Positions 21,120-30,964 of a stretch of DNA of 64,000 bases are shown piece by piece. Position 1 is the first letter of the stretch. The number at the start of each line of letters is the position of its first letter. The stretch is from the NCBI GenBank assembly GCA_947452005.1, contig CANGBC010000009.1:1-64000 (forward strand), in the 5' to 3' direction. The translations under genes and the position numbers were made by a program. The notes below the pieces were generated by a model. It did no database searches. It saw only the letters and a list, made by a program, of their open reading frames with translations, and was not told the DNA's origin. Source of the stretch: Beijerinckiaceae bacterium (GTDB lineage Bacteria; Pseudomonadota; Alphaproteobacteria; Rhizobiales; Beijerinckiaceae).

Positions 21120-23129
21120 ATGTTCAAGAAAATTCTCATCGCCAACCGTGGCGAGATTGCCTGCCGTGTCATCAAGACCGCCAAGCGCATGGGCATCAAG
21201 ACGGTCGCTGTCTATTCCGATGCAGACAAAGACGCGCTGCATGTCGAAATGGCCGATGAGGCCGTCCATATCGGCCCGCCTGCGGCCGCCGAATCCTACC
21301 TCGTCATCGACAAGATCATCGCCGCCTGCAAACAGACGGGCGCGGAAGCGGTGCATCCGGGCTATGGCTTTTTGTCCGAGCGCGAGGCTTTTGCTCATGC
21401 GCTGAAAGAAAACGGCATCATTTTCATTGGCCCCAATCCGCGCGCCATTGCCGCGATGGGTGACAAGATTGAATCCAAGAAATTCGCCAATGCCGCAAAA
21501 GTCTCAACCGTGCCTGGCTATCTTGGTGTGATCGAGAGCCCAGAGCATGCGGTGAAGATCGCCGATGAGATCGGCTATCCCGTGATGATCAAGGCGTCAG
21601 CGGGCGGTGGTGGCAAGGGCATGCGCATTGCCAATAGCCGCGATGAAGTGGCGGAAGGTTTCACCCGCGCCAAATCGGAGGCGAAAAGCTCGTTTGGTGA
21701 CGACCGCGTGTTTGTCGAAAAATTCATCGTCAATCCACGCCACATCGAAATTCAGGTGATCGGCGACAAGCATGGCCATGTGATTTATCTGGGCGAGCGG
21801 GAATGCTCCATTCAGCGCCGCAATCAGAAGGTCATTGAGGAAGCCCCATCGCCGCTGCTCGATGAAGAGACACGCCGCAAGATGGGCGAGCAGGCTGTGG
21901 CACTCGCCAAGGCTGTTGATTATGATTCCGCCGGCACGGTGGAATTTGTGGCGGGCCAAGACAAGAGCTTCTTCTTTCTGGAAATGAACACGCGTTTGCA
22001 GGTCGAGCATCCGGTTACCGAACTCATCACCGGCATTGATCTGGTCGAACAGATGATCCGCGTGGCAGCTGGTGAAAAACTGTCGATCCAGCAGAAAGAT
22101 GTGAAGCTCAACGGCTGGGCGGTCGAGAGCCGCATTTATGCGGAAGATCCGACGCGCAATTTTCTGCCCTCAACCGGACGTTTGGTGGCCTATCGCCCAC
22201 CAGCGGAAGGGATTGAGAATGGCATCACGACGCGCAATGACACGGGCGTGTTCGAGGGCGGTGAAATCTCGATCTATTATGATCCGATGATCGCCAAGCT
22301 CGTCACCCATGCCAATGACCGCGCCACCGCGATTGAAGCGCAGGCGCGTGCGCTGGATGAATTCTACATTGACGGCATTCGCCACAACATTCCTTTCCTG
22401 TCGTCGCTGATGCAGCATCCGCGGTGGAAAGCGGGCGCCTTGTCGACAGGCTTTATTGCCGAAGAATATCCGGAAGGCTTTTCGCCGCTGAAGGCTGAAG
22501 GCGAAGTGGCGCATGTGCTGGCGGCAGTGGCTGCTCATGTCGATCATGTGATGAACGAGCGCAAGCGGCTCATCTCGGGCCAATTGTCGACGCAGCGCGG
22601 CGTGACCTTTGAACGCGCGCGCTCCGTGCTGCTTGGCAAAGAGCGGTTTGATATTGAAATCGTGCCGGGCGACGACACGATCCTTGTGCGCTTTACGGAT
22701 GCCAGCGCCCATGCACATCATCTCGATTGCGACTGGACACCGGGCACCAGCGTCTGGCGCGGTCTGGTCGATGATGAGCTGACAGCCGTGCAAGTGCGCC
22801 CTATTCTGAACGGCTTCCTGCTGTCGCATCGCGGCGTCTCCATCGAAGCACGCGTCTTCACGCGCCGCGAGGCCGAGCTCTTCGCGCTGATGCCGGAGAA
22901 GAAGGTTGCCGATACATCCAAGACGCTGCTCTGCCCGATGCCGGGCCTCGTCAAGCAATTGCTGGTCGTCGAGGGTCAAGAGGTGAAGGCGGGCGAGGCG
23001 CTCTGCATGGTCGAAGCCATGAAAATGGAAAACGTCCTGCGCGCTGAAAAAGACGTGACCGTGAAAAAGATCAACGCCAAGGAAGGCGACAGCCTGGCCG
23101 TTGATGCGGTGATTATGGAATTTGCCTGA
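21120..23129 (+). CDS. pccA: acetyl/propionyl-CoA carboxylase biotin-carboxylase/BCCP alpha subunit
   Basis: MFKKILIANRGEIACRVIKTAKRMGIKTVAVYSDAD; ATP-grasp; C-terminal biotinyl motif EAMKMENVL. Confidence 0.95.
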   Translation: MFKKILIANRGEIACRVIKTAKRMGIKTVAVYSDADKDALHVEMADEAVHIGPPAAAESYLVIDKIIAACKQTGAEAVHPGYGFLSEREAFAHALKENGIIFIGPNPRAIAAMGDKIESKKFANAAKVSTVPGYLGVIESPEHAVKIADEIGYPVMIKASAGGGGKGMRIANSRDEVAEGFTRAKSEAKSSFGDDRVFVEKFIVNPRHIEIQVIGDKHGHVIYLGERECSIQRRNQKVIEEAPSPLLDEETRRKMGEQAVALAKAVDYDSAGTVEFVAGQDKSFFFLEMNTRLQVEHPVTELITGIDLVEQMIRVAAGEKLSIQQKDVKLNGWAVESRIYAEDPTRNFLPSTGRLVAYRPPAEGIENGITTRNDTGVFEGGEISIYYDPMIAKLVTHANDRATAIEAQARALDEFYIDGIRHNIPFLSSLMQHPRWKAGALSTGFIAEEYPEGFSPLKAEGEVAHVLAAVAAHVDHVMNERKRLISGQLSTQRGVTFERARSVLLGKERFDIEIVPGDDTILVRFTDASAHAHHLDCDWTPGTSVWRGLVDDELTAVQVRPILNGFLLSHRGVSIEARVFTRREAELFALMPEKKVADTSKTLLCPMPGLVKQLLVVEGQEVKAGEALCMVEAMKMENVLRAEKDVTVKKINAKEGDSLAVDAVIMEFA

Positions 23130-23139
23130 TAAACGCGTC

Positions 23140-23218
23140 CGTCATTGCGAGCGCAGCGAAGCAATCCAGAGCCGCACGTGTTGCCTCTGGATTGCTTCGC
23201 CTTCGGCTCGCAATGACG
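23140..23218. repeat. CGTCATTGCGAG inverted-repeat pair
   Basis: CGTCATTGCGAGCGCAGCGAAGCAATCCAGAG...CTCTGGATTGCTTCGCCTTCGGCTCGCAATGACG, 11 bp after pccA stop. Confidence 0.9.
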
Positions 23219-23243
23219 ACTGAGGCCACGCGAATAGCGGCGG

Positions 23244-25283
23244 CTAGATATCCATATGCTCCGGCGCCAAGCCCTTCTTATGCCGCTCGGCCACGCGCGC
23301 ATAAATGTCTTTGAAATGCGCCACCATGCGGCCTGCGTCATACAGTTTTGACTCCGGCAAGAGCTTGGCGAGTTTGGTCTTCAACAAATCGATCTGCGTT
23401 TGCGAGAGCCCCACACGCGTTGCGAAGGCCACATAGGCTTTTGTGTCGGGCACAATCGTGTCGCTCATGCCAACGGCTTCCAACAGGCTGGCACTGAGGC
23501 GCGATTGGGCTGTGTTGCCGGGGCAGGTGAGAACCGGAAGTCCGGCCCAGAGCGCGTCGGTCGTGGTTGTTGCGGCGCTGAAGGAAAATGTATCCAGAAA
23601 CAGATCGGCGCATCTGTGCCGGTCAATATGTTGCGCTTTGTCGGGCAGGCGGGGTGCAAAGATCAGGCGCTCGGGTACCAGACCTTTTTCGCTCAGGCGG
23701 GCGCGTAAAAGCTCACGTGATTTTTCGCTCGGTCCATCGGATAGCCAGAGCACGCTGTCGGGCACAGCTGCCAATATCTCGAGCCAGCATTGAAAAGCCG
23801 TCTCATCAATTTTCAGCCAATTGCCAAAGGCGCAAAAGACTGTGCCAGTCTCTGGCAATCCATGAGCGGCGCGGGTTGGCAGCGTCTCGGGGAGAGGCAC
23901 GCGGTCGCCGCATTGAAAGGCATCGGGCAGGCGGATCAACGGGCCGTTGCCATTGTTGCGCTCGTCATCCTTCACCAACACGCGATCGACAATCGTGTAA
24001 TCGATGAAGGGCGCGGGCATGCCGGCCAGATGTTGCAGCCAGTGAATTTGCACGGGTGCCGGGCGCATTGCGAAAGCCTCCGGCATGCCGCCGCCCAGAT
24101 AGCCATCCAGATCAATCAGAATATTGATCTCGTCGGCGCGGATTTTTTGTGCGAGCTGCAGGGCGGTCAAGCCACGGCAATCGCGATAATGGGGCGTGGT
24201 GGCGCGGATGCGGCCGGCATAATCGCTCGGATCCTGATTGTTGAGATGCAGCGCATAGAGATAAAGCTCCGCACCTGTTTGCGCATGGCCTTCAAAAAAC
24301 GGCGACAGCAAATGCCCAATCGGATGTTCGCTGAAGTTGAAGGACACAAAGCCCACACGCAATTTCCCTTTGGGTGAAATTTTTGGCGCAGGCAAGCGTG
24401 GCGTGCGCTGAGCAATCGCGTCGCCAATGCCCTGAAAGACGCGCATCAGCACTTTGTCGGCGACAGCATAATAGGGCAGCAGGAAAGACAGGCGGCGCAG
24501 CGCGTTTGTGTCATTGGCCGCCCAACGCGCCGGGTTGTCGTCGGGCAGGCTTTCGCCCAGCACGTTCATCAGAAAATCACGTGCGCGTGTGCGATGGTCG
24601 AGCCGCGCGATGCGACCGGAAATCGAGAGATAAGAGGCAATGCGCATATCGAGCGTTTTGGGTGGCAGCGCTTGCAGCGTGGCGGCGGTCAGCTCCAGCG
24701 CCTCATCCAGTCGGCCGAGGCATTGATAGGTGACGGAGAGTTGTTCGAGCGCGCCAATGCTTTGGCCATTGCGCTGGATAAATTGTTCGGTGAGGGCTGC
24801 GGCCTCTGGAAAGCGCCTGTCCTGAATGAGGAAGTTCGTCAGATCACGCAGCACTTCGAAATTTTTGGGCGCACGCTCCATCGCAAAACGCAGGATTTGT
24901 TCGGCCTCCGCGCGCCGTGGCGTCTGTCCCAGCAAATCGCACAAACTCAAGATCGACCCCAGTGCGCCGGTCGGGTTGCGCCGCCAGGATTCGCGCAGCA
25001 TCGCCTCGGCCTCGCCAAAGCGGCCTTCGCGTTTGAGCGAGACGCCCAGATCGTGAAAGAGATTGGGCTCGTCGGGGTTGAGTTTCAGCGCCGCGCGCAG
25101 CGCCTCGGAGCATTTGGCGGCCTGGCCCAGCTGAAAATAGAGCGTGGCGAGATAGCGCCAGATGTCAGCGCGCGTGCCATCAATCTGGGCTGCGGCAGCA
25201 GCGGTCTCACTGGCTTTCTGGAGTTCATTGCGAGATGCGGCGTCACGCGCCTTTTGCAAAAGGCTTTCTGCGGCTTTGGACAT
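23244..25283 (-). CDS. TPR protein with GT41 (O-GlcNAc transferase / SPINDLY-like) catalytic domain
   Basis: N-terminal TPRs; LRVGFVSFNFSEHPIGHLL, ILIDLDGYLGGGMPEAFAMRPAPVQIHWLQHLAGMPAPFIDYTIVD, DLFLDTFSFSAATTTTDALWAGLPVLT. Confidence 0.88.
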   Translation of the reverse strand: MSKAAESLLQKARDAASRNELQKASETAAAAAQIDGTRADIWRYLATLYFQLGQAAKCSEALRAALKLNPDEPNLFHDLGVSLKREGRFGEAEAMLRESWRRNPTGALGSILSLCDLLGQTPRRAEAEQILRFAMERAPKNFEVLRDLTNFLIQDRRFPEAAALTEQFIQRNGQSIGALEQLSVTYQCLGRLDEALELTAATLQALPPKTLDMRIASYLSISGRIARLDHRTRARDFLMNVLGESLPDDNPARWAANDTNALRRLSFLLPYYAVADKVLMRVFQGIGDAIAQRTPRLPAPKISPKGKLRVGFVSFNFSEHPIGHLLSPFFEGHAQTGAELYLYALHLNNQDPSDYAGRIRATTPHYRDCRGLTALQLAQKIRADEINILIDLDGYLGGGMPEAFAMRPAPVQIHWLQHLAGMPAPFIDYTIVDRVLVKDDERNNGNGPLIRLPDAFQCGDRVPLPETLPTRAAHGLPETGTVFCAFGNWLKIDETAFQCWLEILAAVPDSVLWLSDGPSEKSRELLRARLSEKGLVPERLIFAPRLPDKAQHIDRHRCADLFLDTFSFSAATTTTDALWAGLPVLTCPGNTAQSRLSASLLEAVGMSDTIVPDTKAYVAFATRVGLSQTQIDLLKTKLAKLLPESKLYDAGRMVAHFKDIYARVAERHKKGLAPEHMDI

Positions 25284-25380
25284 GAAATGATTTCGATTCA
25301 AAAGGCTTAAAACAAGTACTCAGCCTAGCATTGGCAATCGCGCCTTGGAAGAAGGGGCAAGGCTGGGCTACACTGCTTTT

Positions 25381-25911
25381 ATGCCGCTCTATTTCGCATA
25401 TGGGTCCAATATGGACGTCGAGGCCATGGCCCAGCGCTGTCCGCGCTCAAAGCCGCTCGGTCCCGCCCGACTTGCGCGCCACCGTTTCTTCATCATGGAG
25501 AGCGGCTGGGCCTCGGTTCTGGCTGACCTGCGCCGCGATGTGCATGGTGTGCTGTGGGATCTGGCCTTGTCCGACGTGCGCGTGCTTGACGCTTATGAAG
25601 AGATCCGCACGGGGCTTTACAAAAAGATCATGCAGCCGGTTCTGCGCGGCGGTGGATCCTCTGCCCGTGCGCTGGTCTATGTTGGTGGCTCGGCGCGCGC
25701 GGGCGCGGCGCAGCCCGGCTATATGGAACAAGTGATCGCCGCAGCGCGCGCCTGGTCTTTGCCCGACACTTATTTGCGCGACTTGCAGGCCTTTTCACCG
25801 ACCGGCCTGCGTGGCTCTGAGCCCCAGACCTGGGTTGCGCCCGATGGCTCGGCGCAATCGGTCAAAGTGCGCCCGCGTTTTGCCTCACCCCTCGACAAGG
25901 GGCGCGCATGA
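25381..25911 (+). CDS. gamma-glutamylcyclotransferase family protein
   Basis: MPLYFAYGSNMDVEAMAQRCP; start at internal ATG 25381. Confidence 0.87.
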   Translation: MPLYFAYGSNMDVEAMAQRCPRSKPLGPARLARHRFFIMESGWASVLADLRRDVHGVLWDLALSDVRVLDAYEEIRTGLYKKIMQPVLRGGGSSARALVYVGGSARAGAAQPGYMEQVIAAARAWSLPDTYLRDLQAFSPTGLRGSEPQTWVAPDGSAQSVKVRPRFASPLDKGRA

Positions 25912-26204
25912 TCGACATGCTGGTCATCCATGTGCGCGTTGAGGGCACGGTGCAGGGCGTGGGTTTTCGCAACTGGACTGCGCGCGAGGCGCGCATGCGC
26001 GGGCTTTCAGGCTTCGTGCGCAATCGCCATGATGGTTCGGTGGAAGCTGTGTTTTCGGGCGATGCGGATGCAGTCTCTGCGCTCGCAGAAGCCTGCGGGC
26101 GCGGGCCCATTGGCGCGCGTGTCGAGCGTGTGGATGTGCGCCCAGGCTGCGAAGACGATCTGGCCTTTGTCGCCGCGAGCTTTCCGATTTTGCCGACGGC
26201 CTAA
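25908..26204 (+). CDS. acylphosphatase
   Basis: [44 protein letters not shown]. Confidence 0.95.
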   Translation: MIDMLVIHVRVEGTVQGVGFRNWTAREARMRGLSGFVRNRHDGSVEAVFSGDADAVSALAEACGRGPIGARVERVDVRPGCEDDLAFVAASFPILPTA

Positions 26205-26944
26205 ACAGTCTTCCCAAAAATCTCTTCAAAGGCGGCGCGTAGCGCCATGTCGACTTCCGGCATGGTGACCGGCAGGCCCAGATCAACCAGACTCGTCACG
26301 CCATATTTCTGCACGGAGATGCCGCAGGGCACGATGCCTGAAAAATGGTCGAGCTCGGGTTCGACATTGATGGCGATGCCGTGAAACGTCACCCAGCGGC
26401 GCAGGCGGATGCCGATGGCGGCAATCTTGTCTTCAAAGCCCTCGCCCTTGTCAGGGCGCTTCACCCAGACACCCACGCGGTCTTCGCGCCGCTCGCCACG
26501 AATGTTGTAGGCGGCCAGCGTCGTCGTGATCCAGTCTTCGAGGGCTGCCACGAAAGCGCGCACATCGGGCGTGCGGCGCTTCAGGTCGAGCATGACATAG
26601 GCAACCCGCTGACCGGGTCCATGATAGGTGAACTGGCCGCCACGGCCCGTCCTGTGCACCGGGAAGCGCGCCTCGCGCAGATCGCCGTCTTGCGCGGAGG
26701 TGCCTGCCGTATAGAGGGGCGGGTGCTCCACCAGCCAGACGAGCTCAGGGGCGGCGCCATCGGCAATGGCCTCGGCTCGGGCCTCCATGAAGGCGACAGC
26801 CGCCTCATAGGGCGTCAGGCCCTCCGCAATACGCCATTCGACCGCAGGCTGGCCGGGGGCGGCCAGCATCGGGCGTGAAATCGCGTCGCGTGTCTGAGGG
26901 GCCGGATTTTGGGTCAAATTCGCTCTCCTGAACAATCTTCTCAT
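26201..26944 (-). CDS. lipB: lipoyl(octanoyl) transferase
   Basis: [45 protein letters not shown]...[22 protein letters not shown]; start uncertain. Confidence 0.94.
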   Translation of the reverse strand: MRRLFRRANLTQNPAPQTRDAISRPMLAAPGQPAVEWRIAEGLTPYEAAVAFMEARAEAIADGAAPELVWLVEHPPLYTAGTSAQDGDLREARFPVHRTGRGGQFTYHGPGQRVAYVMLDLKRRTPDVRAFVAALEDWITTTLAAYNIRGERREDRVGVWVKRPDKGEGFEDKIAAIGIRLRRWVTFHGIAINVEPELDHFSGIVPCGISVQKYGVTSLVDLGLPVTMPEVDMALRAAFEEIFGKTV

Positions 26945-27069
26945 CGCATATTGGCAAGGAATTGCGAAAGGGGATGAAAAGCGCCTTTCAAAGCTTGTCA
27001 CGGGGGAGGTGATTTGTTAGACGAGCCGCCTACCAAGTGGCGGGGTCAACCCTGTCATTGACTGAATGT

Positions 27070-27156
27070 GCGGCCATGGCGGAATTGGTAGACGCGCTAG
27101 CTTGAGGTGCTAGTCCTTTAACCGGGGTGGAAGTTCGAGTCTTCTTGGCCGCACCA
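27070..27156 (+). tRNA. tRNA-Leu (anticodon GAG), CCA encoded
   Basis: GCGGCCA acceptor pairs with TGGCCGC then ACCA; anticodon stem CTAGC/GCTAG with loop TTGAGGT; long variable arm; TTCGAGT T-loop. Confidence 0.95.
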
Positions 27157-27393
27157 TTATCTTTCTGAAACAAGACCGATAAGCCCATTTGGCGTGTTCC
27201 CGCGGTGCGACTGCACCCGGGACGCTGGCTCGTTCGCGTCTGCTCCCCAACACGCCCCATCCAGACTGAAACTGTCGCCCCCTAGACACGGGTCATACTT
27301 GCTTGGCCTGAGCTGGTTGTTAGGGGTTGCTTGGCTTAAGCTTGGCCTTAATGCTATGGAGGCCAATAACTTTCCAACAAAGGCGCGCGTGAG

Positions 27394-27996
27394 ATGGCCG
27401 ATGTCTATGTCGTCGACGATCATGCCGAGGTGCTTCAGCAGGTTGCGCTTGTTCTGGAGCCGGCAGGCCATGACGTCTGGCGTTTTCTGGACCCGGGCGA
27501 ATTTGTTCGTCATGTCCGCCCGCGTGAGCCTGGTGCCCTGGTTCTGGATCTGCGCTTGCCAGGCATGAGTGGTCTTGAAGTCGAGTCTGCGCTGCGCGCT
27601 AGCGGGATCAAGACACCGGTTGTTTTCTTATGCGACCATAGCGGGCCCGCCGAAATCATCGCCGCCATGAAAGCCGATGCGGTGGATGTGCTGCTGAAGC
27701 CTTTTGCGGCTGATGACTTGCGCGCGGCTGTGGAAGCGGCGTTGTTGCGTGATCGGCAACGCATCAAGAATGATGCCGCCATCCGCGCCATTCGGGCCAA
27801 GCGTGAGCTTTTGTCCGGACGCGAGCATGATGCCTTTCAGCTGCTTGTTCGTGGCTATTCCAATAAGGAGATGGCCGCTGAACTGGATGTGAAACCCGAT
27901 ACGGCCAAGAAATATCGCGCCGCCATCCTGGCCAAATTCGAGGTCAGCACGCTGGCGCAATTGCTGGCCTTTTTGAACGCCCCCGCCGGACAATGA
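27394..27996 (+). CDS. FixJ/NarL-like response regulator (REC + LuxR-type HTH), orphan
   Basis: MADVYVVDDHAEVLQQV...LVLDLRLPGMSG...LLKPF; LSGREHDAFQLLVRGYSNKEMAAELDVKPDTAKKY. Confidence 0.88.
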   Translation: MADVYVVDDHAEVLQQVALVLEPAGHDVWRFLDPGEFVRHVRPREPGALVLDLRLPGMSGLEVESALRASGIKTPVVFLCDHSGPAEIIAAMKADAVDVLLKPFAADDLRAAVEAALLRDRQRIKNDAAIRAIRAKRELLSGREHDAFQLLVRGYSNKEMAAELDVKPDTAKKYRAAILAKFEVSTLAQLLAFLNAPAGQ

Positions 27997-28115
27997 CGGT
28001 TTTATAACAAGCCCTTGCGAGAGAGCAGCGGGCGAGGGGCCCTCGGCAATTGACTTCAGCCCATGGCTCTATAAAGAGCCTTGACGAGCACAGCAGTCCC
28101 AGCCGGATTTCGACC

Positions 28116-29528
28116 ATGGCCGAACTAGACGTCGAGAAGGCCCTTGTGGCCACTGAAGGCCTGCGGGACGAGGATGGAGAGATCCGCTCTTCCTTCGTCG
28201 ATGCTGTTGCGGATTCAATTGAAAGCGGCAATGCCGACACGCTGCGTGAGCTGGCGGGCGATCTGCATGAAGCCGATCTGGGCGCGCTGATTGAAGCGCT
28301 GGATGCAGATCTGCGCGCACGTCTGATTGAATTACTGGGCGATGACTTCGACTTCGCCGCGCTCACCGAAGTGGACGAGCGCGTCCGCGAGGACATTCTG
28401 GATGAATTGGCGCCCGAGACCGTCGCGGAAGGCGTGCGTGACCTTGAGAGCGATGACGCCGTCACCATTCTCGAATATCTCGACCGCGAAGATCAGGAAG
28501 AGATTCTTGAGGCGCTGCCGGCCATTGAGCGCCTCGCCATTCAGCGCTCGCTCGATTATCCGGAAAATTCCGCCGGTCGCTTGATGCAGACGACGCTGGT
28601 GCGCACGCCGCCGTTCTGGACGGCCGGCCAGACGCTCGATCATATTCACGACATTGCCGATGATGATCTGCCCGATTCCTTCTTCGAAGTTTTCGTGGTC
28701 GATCCGGCGCATCGACTGCTCGGCAACGTGTTCCTCGACAAGCTGGTGCGCGCGCGTCGCTCCTCAAAGCTTGACGAATTGATGGACCCCGATCGTCGCC
28801 GCGTCATGGTGAACGACGATCAGGAAGAGGTCGCACGTTTCTTCGAACGCTATAATCTGATCTCGGCGCCGGTCGTGGACGAAGCCGATCGGCTGATGGG
28901 TGTCATCACCATTGACGATATCGTCGACGTTATCCGTGAAGAAGCATCCGAAGACATCGGCGCGCTGGGTGGCGTTAGTCCGCAAGAAGAATTGTCCGAC
29001 ACGGTCTGGTGGATCACCAAGAGCCGCTTCACTTGGCTCATCGTCAATCTGGTGACGGCCTTTATCGCCTCGAGCGTGATCGGCCTGTTTGAAGATCAGG
29101 TGCAGAAAATGGTCGCGCTGGCTGTGCTGGTGCCGATTGTGGCCAGCCAAGGCGGCAATGCCGCCACACAGACCATGACGGTGGCTGTGCGTGCTTTGGC
29201 GACGCGCGAATTGACCCGCGCCAATGCCTGGCGCGTCGTGCGCCGTGAGGTCATGGTGGGCTGCATCAATGGCATCGGCTTTGGCATTATCACGGGGATT
29301 GCGGCCGCCACCTGGTTTGGCATGGCCTCGATCGGCTTCGTGATTGCGCTGGCCATGTTCACCAATCTGGTGGCGGGCGCGATGGGTGGCATTCTCATTC
29401 CGATGGTGCTGGAAAAGTTTGATGCCGATCCGGCTGTCTCATCGGGGGCCTTTGTCACCACGGTGACAGATGTGGTCGGCAATTTTGCCTTTCTTGGCAT
29501 TGCCACCTTGTGGTTCAAACTCGGCTAG
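28116..29528 (+). CDS. mgtE: magnesium transporter MgtE
   Basis: MgtE N domain, tandem CBS, VPIVASQGGNAATQTMTVAVRALA; start ATG 28116. Confidence 0.95.
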   Translation: MAELDVEKALVATEGLRDEDGEIRSSFVDAVADSIESGNADTLRELAGDLHEADLGALIEALDADLRARLIELLGDDFDFAALTEVDERVREDILDELAPETVAEGVRDLESDDAVTILEYLDREDQEEILEALPAIERLAIQRSLDYPENSAGRLMQTTLVRTPPFWTAGQTLDHIHDIADDDLPDSFFEVFVVDPAHRLLGNVFLDKLVRARRSSKLDELMDPDRRRVMVNDDQEEVARFFERYNLISAPVVDEADRLMGVITIDDIVDVIREEASEDIGALGGVSPQEELSDTVWWITKSRFTWLIVNLVTAFIASSVIGLFEDQVQKMVALAVLVPIVASQGGNAATQTMTVAVRALATRELTRANAWRVVRREVMVGCINGIGFGIITGIAAATWFGMASIGFVIALAMFTNLVAGAMGGILIPMVLEKFDADPAVSSGAFVTTVTDVVGNFAFLGIATLWFKLG

Positions 29529-29574
29529 CGTGCCATTAACCCGCTGTTGACGGGCGCCGTTTAACTTTCGGCGC

Positions 29575-30312
29575 ATGCGCAAACATCTTCTTTTGATCAC
29601 GGCCCTTGCCGCCACCGCACTCGCTGGTTGCGGCGGGCCTCGTATGCCTGCAGGCTCCCAATTCAGCGGGCCTTACCCCACCGACTTTGAAATCCATGGC
29701 GTTGATGTCTCCAAATATCAGGGCGACATTGACTGGAATGCTGCGCGCAATGGCGGCGTTCAATTCGTCTGGATCAAGGCGACCGAGGGCGCCAATCACG
29801 TTGATGCCAAATTCCAGCAGAACTGGATCGGCGCCAAACAGGCGGGCATTCCGCGTGGCGCTTATCATTTTGTGTGGTGGTGCCGTGATCCGCGCGAAGA
29901 GATTGAATGGTTCAAGGCCAATGTGCCCAATGAACCTGATGCGCTGCCGCCCGTTCTCGATGTTGAGGCCACGCCCGATTCCAAAAGCTGCAAGCGCACT
30001 CTGCAGCGTGAAGAGGTGCTGGCTGACATGCGCCTCATGCTGCAGGAGCTGGAGCGCGCCTATGGCAAGCGCCCGGTGATTTACGTCACTGTCGATTTTT
30101 ACCAGCACGTGATGCATCCCAGTGAATTTTCGGATTATCCGATCTGGGTGCGCAGCGTGAAACATTCGCCGCCCATCACCTACCCGGGTCGGCGCTGGGC
30201 GTTCTGGCAATATCAGTCAGACGGCACCGTGCCGGGCATTCGCGGCAAAGTTGACCGCAACGCTTTTGCGGGCACACGCGCGCAATGGGACGCCTGGTTG
30301 CAGGGACGTTGA
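29575..30312 (+). CDS. GH25 family lysozyme-like lipoprotein
   Basis: Lipobox LAGCGG; FEIHGVDVSKYQGDIDWNAARNGGVQFVWIKATEGANHVD...AYHFVWWC. Confidence 0.9.
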   Translation: MRKHLLLITALAATALAGCGGPRMPAGSQFSGPYPTDFEIHGVDVSKYQGDIDWNAARNGGVQFVWIKATEGANHVDAKFQQNWIGAKQAGIPRGAYHFVWWCRDPREEIEWFKANVPNEPDALPPVLDVEATPDSKSCKRTLQREEVLADMRLMLQELERAYGKRPVIYVTVDFYQHVMHPSEFSDYPIWVRSVKHSPPITYPGRRWAFWQYQSDGTVPGIRGKVDRNAFAGTRAQWDAWLQGR

Positions 30313-30343
30313 GCGCACGCCATCATAAGAGGGGAGACACGCC

Positions 30344-30964
30344 ATGCTGAAAGTCTGGGGCCGCCTGAATTCGATCAATGTGCAGAAAGTTGTTCTGGCG
30401 CTGGAAGAGGCAGGCGTTGCTTATGAGCGCGTCGATGCGGGCTTGCAGTATGGGATCAACACGAGCCCTGACTATCGCGCGATGAATCCGATGGGGCTCA
30501 TTCCCACCATTGATGACAATGGTTTTGTGCTTTGGGAGAGCAATGCGATCACGCGTTATCTGTGCGCCAAATATGCGCCCGACACGCTCTATCCTGAAAA
30601 CCTGCAGGCGCGTGCAGATGCCGAGCGCTGGATGGATTGGCAAAGCGGCACGCTGAACGGCGCGATGGTGCCAGCGTTCTACAATCTGATCCGTGTGGCG
30701 GCTGACAAGCGCGATATGGCAGCGGTTGAAAGCTCACGTCAAAAATCGATTGAGCTGGTCGCCATGTTTGATGCCCATCTCAAGGCTCGCGATTTCGTCA
30801 CAGGCGCTGATTACGGCATGGGTGACATCGGCCTTGCACCGATCATGCATCGCTGGCTGCACATGCCATGTGAGCGGCCCCCGACTCCCTATCTCGAGGC
30901 TTGGTATCAGCGCCTCATGCAGCGGCCCGCTTGTCAGCGGGTTCTAACGCTGCCGCTCAGCTGA
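30344..30964 (+). CDS. glutathione S-transferase family protein
   Basis: LKVWGRLNSINVQKVVLALEEAGVAYERVDAG...NPMGLIPTIDDNGFVLWESNAITRYL. Confidence 0.93.
   Translation: MLKVWGRLNSINVQKVVLALEEAGVAYERVDAGLQYGINTSPDYRAMNPMGLIPTIDDNGFVLWESNAITRYLCAKYAPDTLYPENLQARADAERWMDWQSGTLNGAMVPAFYNLIRVAADKRDMAAVESSRQKSIELVAMFDAHLKARDFVTGADYGMGDIGLAPIMHRWLHMPCERPPTPYLEAWYQRLMQRPACQRVLTLPLS

Noticed and set aside
27157-27393. Sequence 3' of tRNA-Leu considered as an integration (att) scar
   Set aside because: No duplicated tRNA 3' end, integrase or mobile gene seen within the window; ordinary intergenic DNA followed by a regulator gene.
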